DNA from: Streptomyces deccanensis
Lineage (GTDB): Bacteria > Actinomycetota > Actinomycetes > Streptomycetales > Streptomycetaceae
Assembly: GCF_022385335.1 (NCBI RefSeq)
Contig: NZ_CP092431.1
Coordinates: 496,001 to 560,000 of the forward strand
DNA: 64,000 nt
Direction of reading: 5' to 3'
Of this stretch, positions 27,714-36,909 are shown in pieces. Below the pieces are notes generated by a model. That model was not told the origin of the DNA. It worked only from the letters and a program-made list of their open reading frames with translations, and ran no database searches. Position 1 is the first letter of the stretch; every line of letters begins with the position of its first letter. Made by a program: the position numbers and the translations under genes.

Positions 27714-29276
27714 GTGCTCAGCACCAGGATCACCAACGCCCACATCGTCACCATGGATCCGGACCGCCCGGCCGCCCGGGAACTCGGCATCTGGGGCGGG
27801 CGGATCGTCGGCCTGGACGAGGACGTGGCGGGCCTTCCGGCACGGCGGACGCTCGACCTGGGCGGGGCGACCGTACTGCCGGGGTTCATAGACGCCCATG
27901 TGCACCTGGCGTGGGCGGGCTTGAAGGCGAAGGCGCCCAGTGTCGCGCCGAGCCGCAGCGCGGACGACGTGCTCCGCGTGGTCGCCGACGCGGCGGCGCA
28001 GGCGCCCGCCGGCGGCTGGGTGGACTTCGGCGGCTACGATCAGCGCACCCTCGACCGCCCGCTCACGGCGAGCGACCTGGACACCGTCAGCGCCGGACGC
28101 AAGGTGTATCTGGGCCATCTCTCCGGACACGCCTGCCTCGTCAACTCGGCGGTGCTCGAAGGACTTCCGGCGGAGGTGGCCCGGCCGGACGGTTTCCTCG
28201 CCGAGGGCGCCATGGGGGCCGCGCTGCAGTCCCGGCCGCCCCACTCGCTCACCGAACTGGCGTCGGCGATCGAGCACGCCGCCCGCGTCTGCCGGTCCGA
28301 GGGCATCACCGGGTGCGCCGAAGCGGGCGTCGGGGCCCGGCTGTTCGGGCACAGCCCCATCGAGGGCGCCGCGTACCAGCTCGCCCACGAGTCGGGCCGA
28401 CTGCCGCTGCGGGTACGGCTGATGGTGGCCGCCGACGCGCTGCGCCCGGTGCGCGCCGACGCCGACGACACCACGGGCCGGGCGATCGACCTCGGGCTGC
28501 GCACGGGCTTCGGCGAGGGCGCCCTGTCCCTCGGCTCGCTCAAGATCTTCACCGACGGCGGCATGATGGCCCGTACGGCGGCCCTCACCAGCCCCTACCT
28601 GGGCAGCGACGGTTCCGGTCAACTCATGCACGAGCCCGAGGTCCTGGAGAGCACGATCGTCGAGGGGCACCTCGCGGGCTGGCAGCTCGCCGTGCACGCG
28701 ATCGGCGACCGGGCCCTGGACGTCGCCCTGGACGCGCTGGAGAAGGCCCAGAAGCTGAAGCCCCGCCCGGAGGCACGCCACCGGGTCGAGCACGCCGGTC
28801 TGGTCCGCCCCGACCAACTGCCCCGGCTGGCCGCGCTCGGTGTCACGGTCGTCGTCCAGCCGAGCTTCCTGCGCTACTACGGCGACGACTACGCCACGAT
28901 CATGGGCGAGGAGCGGGCGGGCTGGCTGTACCGGGGCCGGGGCTTCCTCGACCACGGTGTCCGGGTCGCCGGCAGCTCGGACCGCCCGGTCGCGAACGGC
29001 GCGCCGCTGCGGGCGATCCAGTTCATGGTGGAGCGGGCCTCCGAGTCCGGCCGCCTCATCGGCCCCGCCGAGGCGATCACGGTCGAGGAGGCGCTGCGCG
29101 CGTACACCGTCGAGGCCGCCCGCGCCTGCCACTGGGACGGCGACGCCGGCAGCCTCACCCCCGGCAGGCGGGCCGATCTCGTCGTGCTGGGGGACGACCC
29201 GCGCCGGGTGGACGTGTCCCGGATCGGGGACATCGAGGTGGTGCGGACGTTCGTCGGGGGCGAGGACGCGTACTGA
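27714..29276 (+). CDS. YtcJ-like amidohydrolase (amidohydrolase 3 family)
   Basis: This 520-residue, probably cytoplasmic metal-dependent hydrolase has an N-terminal beta-sandwich strand (ITNAHIVTMD) and the metal motif GFIDAHVHL. The family-typical LSGHACLVNSAVL, KIFTDGGMMARTAALTSPYL, AVHAIGDRALD and RHRVEHAGL follow, and a late Asp lies in VAGSSDRPV. COG1574 proteins act on amide-like or carbamate bonds, but their natural substrates are mostly unknown. The GTG at 27714 was chosen because GGAAGGA lies 7 bases upstream and the protein then starts at the conserved beta strand. It diverges from the iron-boxed ABC operon. A role in processing or recycling the siderophore is possible but unproven. 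It ends 3 bases before the convergent peroxidase gene. Confidence 0.88.
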   Translation: MLSTRITNAHIVTMDPDRPAARELGIWGGRIVGLDEDVAGLPARRTLDLGGATVLPGFIDAHVHLAWAGLKAKAPSVAPSRSADDVLRVVADAAAQAPAGGWVDFGGYDQRTLDRPLTASDLDTVSAGRKVYLGHLSGHACLVNSAVLEGLPAEVARPDGFLAEGAMGAALQSRPPHSLTELASAIEHAARVCRSEGITGCAEAGVGARLFGHSPIEGAAYQLAHESGRLPLRVRLMVAADALRPVRADADDTTGRAIDLGLRTGFGEGALSLGSLKIFTDGGMMARTAALTSPYLGSDGSGQLMHEPEVLESTIVEGHLAGWQLAVHAIGDRALDVALDALEKAQKLKPRPEARHRVEHAGLVRPDQLPRLAALGVTVVVQPSFLRYYGDDYATIMGEERAGWLYRGRGFLDHGVRVAGSSDRPVANGAPLRAIQFMVERASESGRLIGPAEAITVEEALRAYTVEAARACHWDGDAGSLTPGRRADLVVLGDDPRRVDVSRIGDIEVVRTFVGGEDAY

Positions 29277-29279
29277 GGG

Positions 29280-30230
29280 TCAGACCGGCGGGCGCCGGGC
29301 CGGGATGGTGCGCAGGAAGTCCGCCGACGGCACGAAGAACATGGTTCCGGTCACGGCCCGGGAGAAGTCCAGGATCGGGTCGTGACCGTTCGGCGGTTCG
29401 CCGAGGAACATTCTCCGCAGCATCGCCTCGGGGACCGAGGGGTCGCGGGCGTAGGCGATGAAGTACGTGCCGAACTCGCCCTGCCCGGGCCTGCCGAACG
29501 GCATGGCGGCGCGCAGTATCCGCTGTTCCGTGCCGTCCGGGCCGAGGAGGGTGTTCACGTCGACGTGCGAACCCTCCACGTCCAGCTCCAGGTTGGTCAG
29601 TTTGGTCCGGCCGATGACCTTCTCCTGGGCCTCGACGGGGAGCTTCTCCCAGGACTCCAGGTCGTGCAGGTACTTCTGCACGAGCACATAGCTGCCACCC
29701 CGGAAACCGGGGTCCTCGTCACCGACGAGCACGGCGTCGGCGGCCACGCGCCCGACCGGGTTCTCCGTGCCGTCGACGAAGCCGAGGAGGTTGCGGGAGT
29801 CGAAGTACGCGAAGGCCTGGACCTCGTCCTCCAGGGTGACCGCGCCGCGCAGTTGCCGCATGATCTCGGCGGCCAGCGCGAAGCAGAGGTCGACGCGGGA
29901 CGCCCGGATGTGGAAGAGCAGGTCGCCCGGGGTGGACACGGCCCGGTGCCGGGGGCCGTCCAGCTGCGGGAAGGGGTGCAGGGCGGCGGGGCGGGGCGTG
30001 CCGAAGAGGCGGTCCCAGGCGTCGGCGCCGATCCCGGCCACACAGCCGAGGGCGCCGTCGGGGCTGGAGAAGCCCACCGCCCGTTCCAGACCGGCGAGTC
30101 CGGCCAGCACCCCGCGGGCCGTCGGCTCGCCGCCGGGGACGACGCCGACGACCAGGAAGACGGCGGCGGGTGTCAGCGGGCTCAGCATCGGCTGCGACAG
30201 AATGTCCTCGGGCACGACCGGCGGCACCAT
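29280..30230 (-). CDS. DyP-type haem peroxidase (YfeX/DypB-like)
   Basis: This 316-residue peroxidase has the DyP motif GFVDGTENP, with the catalytic Asp. The proximal haem His lies in GSHVDVN, and the distal Arg in ILRAAMPFG, followed by GTYFIAYARDP. DyP peroxidases use hydrogen peroxide to oxidise dyes and phenols. The YfeX branch has also been linked to haem or porphyrin chemistry. No signal peptide or Tat motif is visible, so it is probably cytoplasmic. No encapsulin gene is adjacent. It converges with the amidohydrolase with a 3-base gap, and no separate terminator is evident. Iron control is possible given the position next to the siderophore locus, but no box lies near its start. Confidence 0.92.
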   Translation of the reverse strand: MVPPVVPEDILSQPMLSPLTPAAVFLVVGVVPGGEPTARGVLAGLAGLERAVGFSSPDGALGCVAGIGADAWDRLFGTPRPAALHPFPQLDGPRHRAVSTPGDLLFHIRASRVDLCFALAAEIMRQLRGAVTLEDEVQAFAYFDSRNLLGFVDGTENPVGRVAADAVLVGDEDPGFRGGSYVLVQKYLHDLESWEKLPVEAQEKVIGRTKLTNLELDVEGSHVDVNTLLGPDGTEQRILRAAMPFGRPGQGEFGTYFIAYARDPSVPEAMLRRMFLGEPPNGHDPILDFSRAVTGTMFFVPSADFLRTIPARRPPV

Positions 30231-30539
30231 GGCTCCCCCTCTTCACGCACCACACGTGCGCACCACGCGTGGACGACATTCACTCAGGACGGCTCGGGCG
30301 GCGCCGTGGGCGCGCACACGCCCCCGTCGTCGCGCACCGCCCGCCCCGGGCGCGTTGCGCCCTCCTCACCATGCCCGGTCGGGACGAGGACGATGCCGGC
30401 CGGACCGCACTCCCCCGCAAACAATGAGGAACGCCACAATCCCCCACGCCGCGAAGCCGGTTGGCGAAGTGCGGCCCTCGTTGTGTACGCGGAGTCCCGG
30501 ACGCCCAATACTGTGCGCAGACGTCACCAGGGGGGCTCC
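30231..30539. other. Intergenic region between divergent genes
   Basis: This stretch of 309 bases separates the peroxidase start from the next rightward gene. I see no convincing gene, iron box or strong palindrome. An AATACT element near 30508 could be part of a -10 for the rightward gene, but support is weak. Confidence 0.4.
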
Positions 30540-31271
30540 ATGAAGTGGTTCCGACGCGACCGTGCGCGGCGACAGGCCCCCGTGGTGCCGTCCTCCGGCG
30601 CACTGCCGTCCTCCGGCTCGGTGCCGTCCGGCTCGGTGCCGCTCTCCGGCGTCGGCAAGTGCGACGAGCCGCCCCGGCACGCGCCCCCGCTGCTCACCGC
30701 GGGCGGCCCGGCGCTCCAGCGGATCGGTGGCGACGGCGACGAGGTCGTCCGGCTGACCACCGGGACGGGGCCGGTCATCCTCGACATCACGCACGCGGGG
30801 AACGGGCACTTCGTCGTGGACGCCCTGGACGGCAGGCTGCACTCGCAGAGCCAACTCGTCTACACCGACGGCCCCTTCTCCTGCCGGGCCCTGGTGAACG
30901 CCGACGACCGGCCGGTGCGGGCGCTCCGCGTCCAGGCTGACGGACCGTGGACGGTCGACGTGAGCCCGCTGTCGAGCGCGCTGCCCTGCGAGGGGCACAC
31001 CCGCCGTCCGGCCTCGGACGTGCTGCGCCACACCGGAGGTCCGGGCGTCGCGACGCTCCGGTACGAGGGCGATCCGCGCGCGGACGACGGCGGGTACTTC
31101 CTCGTCGACACCTTCGAACCCGACGGCACCGGCTTCCTCGACGAGCTGGCCAACCACGTGGGCCCCTGGCACGGCGAAGCCCCGCTCACCGGCCCCTGCC
31201 TCCTCTACGCCCGCTCCGACGGACCGTGGTCGATCGTCGTCCGCCCCCTGGATCCGCCCGGCTCACCCTGA
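30540..31271 (+). CDS. Hypothetical protein with a duplicated beta-rich domain
   Basis: I do not recognise this 243-residue protein. The first 50 residues are basic and then Ser/Pro/Gly-rich (MKWFRRDRARRQ, followed by SSG and PSG repeats). The rest is two copies of a roughly 90-residue unit. Each copy begins with hydrophobic strands (VILDITHAGNGHFVVD and VATLRYEGDPR...GGYFLVD) and ends with a matching segment (GPWTVDVSPL near residue 135 and GPWSIVVRPL near 228). There is no signal peptide or membrane helix, and the alternation of residues suggests beta sandwiches. The ATG at 30540 has AGGGGGG upstream. It precedes the large regulator gene by 125 bases on the same strand. Its function is unknown. 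Confidence 0.75.
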   Translation: MKWFRRDRARRQAPVVPSSGALPSSGSVPSGSVPLSGVGKCDEPPRHAPPLLTAGGPALQRIGGDGDEVVRLTTGTGPVILDITHAGNGHFVVDALDGRLHSQSQLVYTDGPFSCRALVNADDRPVRALRVQADGPWTVDVSPLSSALPCEGHTRRPASDVLRHTGGPGVATLRYEGDPRADDGGYFLVDTFEPDGTGFLDELANHVGPWHGEAPLTGPCLLYARSDGPWSIVVRPLDPPGSP

Positions 31272-31396
31272 CCGCCCCACCCCACGTCATACGAGCGGAT
31301 CACCCTCTTTTGCTTCTGTAGGGTTGCCCCGAGGATTCCCCGAGCCCGGAGCGAGCCGGGGAACGCCGGACCGTACGCGGAGGGGGAACGGCACTC

Positions 31397-34270
31397 ATGA
31401 GCGCGGTGCCCGTACCGGAGACCGGAGGGCTCCCCGTCGGGCGGGAGGCCGAACTCGCGCGGCTCGCGCAGGTGGTCGAGGCGTTGGGGAACGGCCGGGG
31501 CTCGGTGGTGGAGATCACCGGCGAGCCGGGCATCGGCAAGACCCGCCTCGCGACGGCCCTCGTGGAACTGGCGGCACGCCGACGGCTCCCGGTCGCCCGA
31601 GCCCATGCCGTGCGCGGCGGCGCGACCCCGCTCCAGGTGTTCCGTGACGCCTTCGAGGCCCGGCGGGGCTTCCCCCGGCCGACGGGCGGTGGCGGCAGAG
31701 CGTTCGCCGAGTTCCGCGACCGGCCCGCCCGCTGGGCCTCCGGGGGTGTCCTGGTGCTGGACGACGTGCACTGGTGCGATCCCGTGTCGACGGCGGCACT
31801 CGTCCGGCTGGTCCGCTCCGTGGTGTCCGGACCGTTCGTGCTCGCGCTCGCCCACCGGCCCCGGCAGACCCCGCCCGAGCTGCGGGAGGCGCTGGAGGAC
31901 GGGGTCCGGGCCGGCACCGTGACGCGGATCGAACCGGGCCCGCTCGACGCGGAGGCGGCGGCCGCCCTGCTCACCGGCCGGCACGCGTCCGCGAGCACCG
32001 CGCCGCCCACGCACGAACCCGCGGGCCCCGCTCCGTACACCCACGAACCCGCCGCGCTGCGGGAGTTCGCGGGTCAGGTGTGCGCCGCCGCGGAGGGGAA
32101 CCCGCGCCATCTGCGCCTGCTCGTCGCGGCGGGCTGGCGCCCCGGCCACTGGCCCGACCGGCCGGGGACCGACCTGGACGGGCTGCTCCGCGAGGCGAAG
32201 CCGCTGATCGCCGAACTCGACGCGCTGACACCCCGGGCCGCGACGGCGATGGCGGCGGCCGCCGTGCTCGGCTCCCCGTTCCGCCCGCAGGACGTGGCCC
32301 AGGTCTCCGGGCTGGGCCTGGACCCCACCCTGGACGTGCTCGCCGAGCTGGAACGCGCGGACCTGGTCCGGCCGGCCGGCTGGAGCGGGGGTCTGCGGTT
32401 CCGTCACCCCGTCGTAGGCCACGTCGCGTACGAGCGGGCCGGGTCGTCGGTCCGGCTGCGTGCCCACCACCGCGCCCTGGACCTGGTCACCGCCCGTGGC
32501 GGCCGGGCCGCCGAACGGGCCCGCCACGCCGAACACCTCCTGGGCGCCGACGGCGTCGACGCCGCCCGCACGCTGGCCGAGGGAGCCGCCGAGGTCGCCG
32601 CACGGACACCGGCGACCGCGGCCCGCTGGTTCCGCCTGGCCCTGGAGACCATGCCCGACCGCGACGGTGACCGCGCCGCCCGGACCGCCCTCGAACTCGC
32701 CTGCTGCCGCGCCCTGATCGCCTCCGGGCAGCCGGAGGAGGCACGCGCCCGCGCCCATGAACTGCTGGGCGACCCCCGGGCGGAGCTCACCGACAGCCAG
32801 ACGCTCCAGGCCCACACCGTCTGGGCCGACGCCGAGCGGCAGCTCGGCCGGTACCAGGAGGCGACGGCCGTCGTGGAGGCCGCGCTCGGCCTGCTGCCCC
32901 GGCCGCTGCCCGACCCGCTGCCGGCCGAGGCGGTCCGCCTCGCCATCGAATACGGCCTGATCCATGTCGTCCGCGGCACCCACGAGCAGGCGCGGACGTT
33001 GCTCCGGGAGGCCGCGCGGGCGGCGGGCGGAGCCGATCGCGCGGACCGCACCGTGCTCCGCGTCCTGTCCGCCCTGTGCGCCACCCACGCCGGGGACATC
33101 GACGAAGCGGGCCCCGAGGTCACGGACTGCGCCCGGCTGCTGGACGCCCTGCCCGACCCGCTCGCCGGACGCACACCGGAGACGCTCGCCCTGCTGGGAT
33201 GCGCCGAGCTCTACCTGGAGCGGTTCGCGGACGCGGCACGGCATCTGGGCCGGGGGCTGGAGACGGCGGACTCGGACGCGGGGCGGCCCATCCTGATGCA
33301 CCGGCTGCTGGCCCTCGCCATGGTCGAGCAGTGGACAGGCCGCCTGGACGCCTCCGAGCGGCGGGCCCGACAGGTCGAGACCCTGGCCCGCGCCATCGGC
33401 GCCGAGGGCGCGGTCACCCTGGCGCGGGCGATGCGTGCGACGGCGCTCGTCTGGTCCCGTGGCCGGAGCCACGCCGCCGAGGCCGTCGCGCTGGTCGAGG
33501 AGGCGACCACTGTCACCCCGCCCGGCCAGAGCTGGTGGGCCACCTCGGCGACGGGGCTGCTCGCGCAGGCACGGCTGCTCGCCGGTGACGCCGCCGGATG
33601 TCGGCGGACCCTGCTGGAGGGCGTGGGAGGCGAGCGGCTGCCCCTGGTGCGCCCGTTCTCCCGGCCGTTCCTCCTCTCCCTGTCGGCCACGGCCGCCCTG
33701 GAGTGCGGGGACCGCGACAAGGCGCACCATCTGGTGCAGGCCGCCGAGGTGGAGGTCGGCCGGCTCGGACTGCCGGTGCAGGAGGCGTACGTGCAGGAGG
33801 CCCGCGCCCGGCTCCACGCCGCCGACGGCGAACATGACGCGGCGGCCAAACTCTTCGCCCTGGCCGCGCGGGCGTTCCGGGCCGCCGACATGCCGGTGCA
33901 GTACGCCTGGACGCTGACGGTCGGCGCCCCGTCGTGCGCGGAGGCCGAGGGCCTGACCGAAGCCCGGCGGCGGCTCGACATCGCCGAGACGGTCGCCCGT
34001 TCCTACGGCGCTTCGCTCGTACGGGAGCGGGTGGAGGAACTGCGCGCCGAACTGTCCGGGAGCGACCCGGCGGTCAACGCGCTGAACCTGCTCAGCGACC
34101 GCGAGAGACAGATCGCCCAACTCGCGGCGGAGGGGCTGCGCACCCGCGACATCGCCGAGCGGCTCTTCCTCAGCCCGCGCACGGTGGAGACCCACCTGTT
34201 CCGCGTCTACCGCAAACTCGGCGTCTCGTCCCGCCTCACCCTGTCCGCACTGCTGCGCCGGACCGGCTGA
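31397..34270 (+). CDS. Large ATP-binding LuxR-family transcriptional regulator (LAL/STAND type)
   Basis: This 957-residue regulator has an N-terminal AAA/STAND ATPase with Walker A GEPGIGKT near residue 38, and VLVLDDVHW near residue 120 as Walker B. A long helical, TPR-like middle follows. The C-terminal LuxR helix-turn-helix reads LSDRERQIAQLAAEGLRTRDIAERL, then SPRTVETHLFRVYRKL. Such proteins activate transcription when ATP and an inducer change their assembly state. The ATG at 31397 follows GGAGGGGG. It faces the MFS gene convergently with a 9-base gap. Its target promoters are unknown. Nothing in the sequence ties it firmly to the NRPS cluster, although LAL regulators often control secondary-metabolite genes. 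Confidence 0.9.
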   Translation: MSAVPVPETGGLPVGREAELARLAQVVEALGNGRGSVVEITGEPGIGKTRLATALVELAARRRLPVARAHAVRGGATPLQVFRDAFEARRGFPRPTGGGGRAFAEFRDRPARWASGGVLVLDDVHWCDPVSTAALVRLVRSVVSGPFVLALAHRPRQTPPELREALEDGVRAGTVTRIEPGPLDAEAAAALLTGRHASASTAPPTHEPAGPAPYTHEPAALREFAGQVCAAAEGNPRHLRLLVAAGWRPGHWPDRPGTDLDGLLREAKPLIAELDALTPRAATAMAAAAVLGSPFRPQDVAQVSGLGLDPTLDVLAELERADLVRPAGWSGGLRFRHPVVGHVAYERAGSSVRLRAHHRALDLVTARGGRAAERARHAEHLLGADGVDAARTLAEGAAEVAARTPATAARWFRLALETMPDRDGDRAARTALELACCRALIASGQPEEARARAHELLGDPRAELTDSQTLQAHTVWADAERQLGRYQEATAVVEAALGLLPRPLPDPLPAEAVRLAIEYGLIHVVRGTHEQARTLLREAARAAGGADRADRTVLRVLSALCATHAGDIDEAGPEVTDCARLLDALPDPLAGRTPETLALLGCAELYLERFADAARHLGRGLETADSDAGRPILMHRLLALAMVEQWTGRLDASERRARQVETLARAIGAEGAVTLARAMRATALVWSRGRSHAAEAVALVEEATTVTPPGQSWWATSATGLLAQARLLAGDAAGCRRTLLEGVGGERLPLVRPFSRPFLLSLSATAALECGDRDKAHHLVQAAEVEVGRLGLPVQEAYVQEARARLHAADGEHDAAAKLFALAARAFRAADMPVQYAWTLTVGAPSCAEAEGLTEARRRLDIAETVARSYGASLVRERVEELRAELSGSDPAVNALNLLSDRERQIAQLAAEGLRTRDIAERLFLSPRTVETHLFRVYRKLGVSSRLTLSALLRRTG

Positions 34271-34279
34271 CCGGCCGGC

Positions 34280-35746
34280 TCATGCGGCGGAAGCCGGCGC
34301 CTCCGCCGTGCTCGCCTCCCGCTCGTCCGGCTCCGGGCCGGCGTCGGTGGCGGCCCGTGCGCCGGGGATGAACACGGCGACCGCCGCGGCGACCAGCGCG
34401 GCACCGCAACCGATCAGCAGACCGGTCCGGAAGCCGGCCTCCGAGGGAAGGCTGAAGCCGCCGAGCGTGGTGGTCATCTGGGCGAGCACCACACCGACCA
34501 CGGCCGCCGCGGTGGAGGTGCCGAGGGCCCGCATCAGCGTGTTGAAGCTGTTGGCGGAGGCCGTCTCGGACAGCGGCACCGTGCTCATGATCAGGGCGGG
34601 CATGGCCCCGTAGGCGAGGCCGACGCCGGAGCTGACGACGAGGGAGACGATCAGCAGACCCCAGGTGGAGCCCATCAGCACCAGCGCGAGACCGTAGCCG
34701 GCGGAGATCACCAGCGAGCCGGTGACCAGGGTGAACTTGGGGCCACGGGCGTTGGTGAGCTTTCCGCCCAGCGGGGAGAGCGCCATCATCATCAGCCCGG
34801 CCGGAGCCATCCACAGGGCCATCGCCAGCATGGACTGGCCCAGCCCGTAGCCGGTGGCCTCAGGCAACCTCAGCAGCTGCGGAGTGATCAGCGACTGGGC
34901 GTACATGCCGAAGCCGACGAGGACCGAGGCGACGTTCGTGAGCAGCACGCGCGGGTGCGCGGTGGTGCGCAGGTCCACCAGCGGCTCGCGGGTGCGCAGT
35001 TCCCACAGGCCCCAGGCCGGCAGCAGCACGGCGGCGCCGACGAACAGGCCCAGCGTGGTCGCCGAACCCCAGCCCCAGTCCGCGCCCTTGGACACCGCGA
35101 GCAGCAGGCACACCACACCGCCGCCGAGACCGAGGGCGCCGACGAAGTCGAAGCGCTGCCCCCTGGCGCCGGCCGAGGTCTCGGGGACGAGGAACCAGAC
35201 CATGGCGGTGACCGCGACGGCCAGCCCGGCGGCGCCCCAGAACAGCACACGCCAGCTGGCGTACTGGGCGACCGCGGCGGCGATCGGCAGGCCCAGACCG
35301 GCGCCGATGCCGAGGGAGGCGCTGACCAGGGCGATGGAGCCGCTGAGCTTCTCCGGCGCGATGACGTCACGCAGCAGGCTGATGCCGAGCGGCACCACGC
35401 CCATGCCGATGCCCTGCAGCCCGCGGCCCACGATCATCGGTACGACGGACGAGGACAGGGCGCACACCACCGAGCCGATGATCAGCGGGGCGCAGCACAC
35501 CAGGAGCATGCGGCGCTTGCCGTACAGATCGCCGAGGCGCCCGCCGATCGGGCCGAAGACCGCTCCCGTCAGCAGCGTCGCGGTGATCACCCAGGAGGCG
35601 TTGGCGGCGCTGGTGTCGAGGATCGTGGGCAGCTCGGTGAGCAGCGGTGTCACCAGTGTCTGCATGATCGCGGCGACGATGCCGGCGAGTGCCAGCGTCG
35701 CGATGACACCACCCGGGCGGGCGGCGGTCGGGGGGTTGGCCGTCAA
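34280..35746 (-). CDS. MFS multidrug exporter (EmrB/QacA type)
   Basis: This proton-coupled exporter has about 488 residues and roughly 14 hydrophobic helices. The MFS loop motif between helices 2 and 3 reads GGRLGDLYGKRRM, and the helix-5 region contains GLGLPIAAAVAQYASWR. The C-terminus is a short acidic tail. The open frame continues far upstream in an overlapping frame. The likely start is a TTG at 35746, since GGAGGA lies 6 bases ahead and the product then begins MTANPPTAARPG. It diverges from a MarR regulator with palindromic operator-like sequences in between, the usual layout for a drug pump and its repressor. The substrate is unknown. Confidence 0.88.
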   Translation of the reverse strand: MTANPPTAARPGGVIATLALAGIVAAIMQTLVTPLLTELPTILDTSAANASWVITATLLTGAVFGPIGGRLGDLYGKRRMLLVCCAPLIIGSVVCALSSSVVPMIVGRGLQGIGMGVVPLGISLLRDVIAPEKLSGSIALVSASLGIGAGLGLPIAAAVAQYASWRVLFWGAAGLAVAVTAMVWFLVPETSAGARGQRFDFVGALGLGGGVVCLLLAVSKGADWGWGSATTLGLFVGAAVLLPAWGLWELRTREPLVDLRTTAHPRVLLTNVASVLVGFGMYAQSLITPQLLRLPEATGYGLGQSMLAMALWMAPAGLMMMALSPLGGKLTNARGPKFTLVTGSLVISAGYGLALVLMGSTWGLLIVSLVVSSGVGLAYGAMPALIMSTVPLSETASANSFNTLMRALGTSTAAAVVGVVLAQMTTTLGGFSLPSEAGFRTGLLIGCGAALVAAAVAVFIPGARAATDAGPEPDEREASTAEAPASAA

Positions 35747-35789
35747 GGGGATTCCTCCGTGCGATGAACCGGTGACCGGGCATACGTCA

Positions 35790-35866
35790 TGCACCTGGCG
35801 TGCAGCATACCCGCACCATGCATGACACACGTGACGTGTATGGGACACGCGTCGTGCATGATGCAC
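35790..35866. promoter_or_regulatory. Operator cluster between the MFS pump and MarR genes
   Basis: Three inverted repeats fall in 77 bases: TGCAC-N5-GTGCA at 35790-35804, ACACGTGACGTGT at 35827-35839, and GTGCATGATGCAC at 35854-35866, the last two perfect around a central base. They probably bind the MarR protein encoded at 35957 and couple both divergent promoters. Confidence 0.65.
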
Positions 35867-35956
35867 ATGCGCGGGTGGGCGTCCGGCCCGGCGGTGCGGG
35901 CCGGACGGGATGGAAAGATCGCCCTGGCGGAGTCCGCAACGAGGAGGTAGGCGACC

Positions 35957-36412
35957 GTGGAAGAGCCGACGCGCCGGGTCGAGTACGAGAACATGCTGCT
36001 CGGGCGCTACCAGCACCTGAGCAAGAGCAAGGGGCGCCGCAAGGACTCCACGCTGGAGCGCAGCGCGTACATCGTCCTCAGCCGTATCCGGATCGAGGGA
36101 CCGATGTCGATCAGCGAGCTGAGCGACGCCTTCGGCCTGGACGCCTCCACCCTGCGCCGGCAGACCGCCGCCGCGTTGCGGGCCGGACTGGTCGAGCACA
36201 CGCTCGACCCCGAGGGCGGGGTCGCGCGGAAGTTCCGCATCACCGAGGAGGGCGAACGCCGGCTGGACGAGGAGCGGGAGGGCAACGTCCGTACGCTCGC
36301 CATGGTCCTGGAGGGCTGGTCCGACGAGGACATCGCCGGGTTCGCCGACTATCTGGAGCGGTTCAACACGAGCATCGAGCGGTTGGCGGGAAAGCCGTGG
36401 CCGCGCCCGTAG
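35957..36412 (+). CDS. MarR-family transcriptional regulator
   Basis: This 151-residue winged-helix regulator has recognition-helix sequence MSISELSDAFGLDASTLRRQTAAALRAGLVEHTLDP followed by a wing (GGVARKFRITEEGERRL) and a C-terminal dimerisation helix. It starts at a GTG with GAGGAGG 9 bases upstream. Its position divergent from an MFS exporter implies repression of the pump and of itself, relieved by a ligand. The palindromes in the shared intergenic region are the probable binding sites. A sugar-isomerase-like gene follows 32 bases later and may be read through. Confidence 0.88.
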   Translation: MEEPTRRVEYENMLLGRYQHLSKSKGRRKDSTLERSAYIVLSRIRIEGPMSISELSDAFGLDASTLRRQTAAALRAGLVEHTLDPEGGVARKFRITEEGERRLDEEREGNVRTLAMVLEGWSDEDIAGFADYLERFNTSIERLAGKPWPRP

Positions 36413-36444
36413 CCGGGTCCGTGGGCCCGGGTAGCCTCGGGAGC

Positions 36445-36909
36445 ATGCGGATCTCCGTCTCCTCGGACATGGACGAGCCCGTCGCGCGTCTCCTCCTCGC
36501 GGAGTTGCGTGCCCGGGGCCACGACGTCGTGCCGCACGGCGCGCTGCGCGAAGGGGACGACGCCCGGTGGGCCGTCTGCTCGGAGGCGGCGGCGCGCGAC
36601 GTCGCCTCCGGCGCGTCCGACCAGGCTGTCGTGTGCTGCTGGACCGGCACGGGCGCGTCGATCGCCGCGAACAAGGTGCCGGGCGTACGGGCTGCGCTGT
36701 GCACGGACGCCTACACGGCCGACGGCGCCCGGCGGTGGAACGACGCCAACGTGCTGGCGATCGGGCTGCGGCTGACCTCCGAGCCACTGCTCAAGGAGAT
36801 CCTGGACGCCTGGTTCGCCGCCGAGGCAGGCACGGACGCCGACGACCGGGAGAACGTGGCCCACGTCGAGCGGCTCGACGTCAGCCGGGGTGACGGCCGG
36901 GCCGGATGA
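36445..36909 (+). CDS. RpiB/LacAB-family sugar-phosphate isomerase
   Basis: This 154-residue protein has the RpiB fold signature. It opens with the strand MRISVSSDMDEPVARLL, has the phosphate and active-site segment CCWTGTGASIAANKVPGVRAAL, and later WNDANVLAIGLRL. RpiB enzymes interconvert ribose 5-phosphate and ribulose 5-phosphate, or other aldose/ketose phosphates. The Cys before the GTG motif matches the usual catalytic position. Usual family features such as HND are changed here to WND, so the substrate may differ. The last 29 bases overlap the end of the convergent kinase gene. Confidence 0.82.
   Translation: MRISVSSDMDEPVARLLLAELRARGHDVVPHGALREGDDARWAVCSEAAARDVASGASDQAVVCCWTGTGASIAANKVPGVRAALCTDAYTADGARRWNDANVLAIGLRLTSEPLLKEILDAWFAAEAGTDADDRENVAHVERLDVSRGDGRAG

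Noticed and set aside
29280..30230. DyP peroxidase as encapsulin cargo
   Set aside because: No encapsulin gene is adjacent and no C-terminal targeting peptide is obvious.
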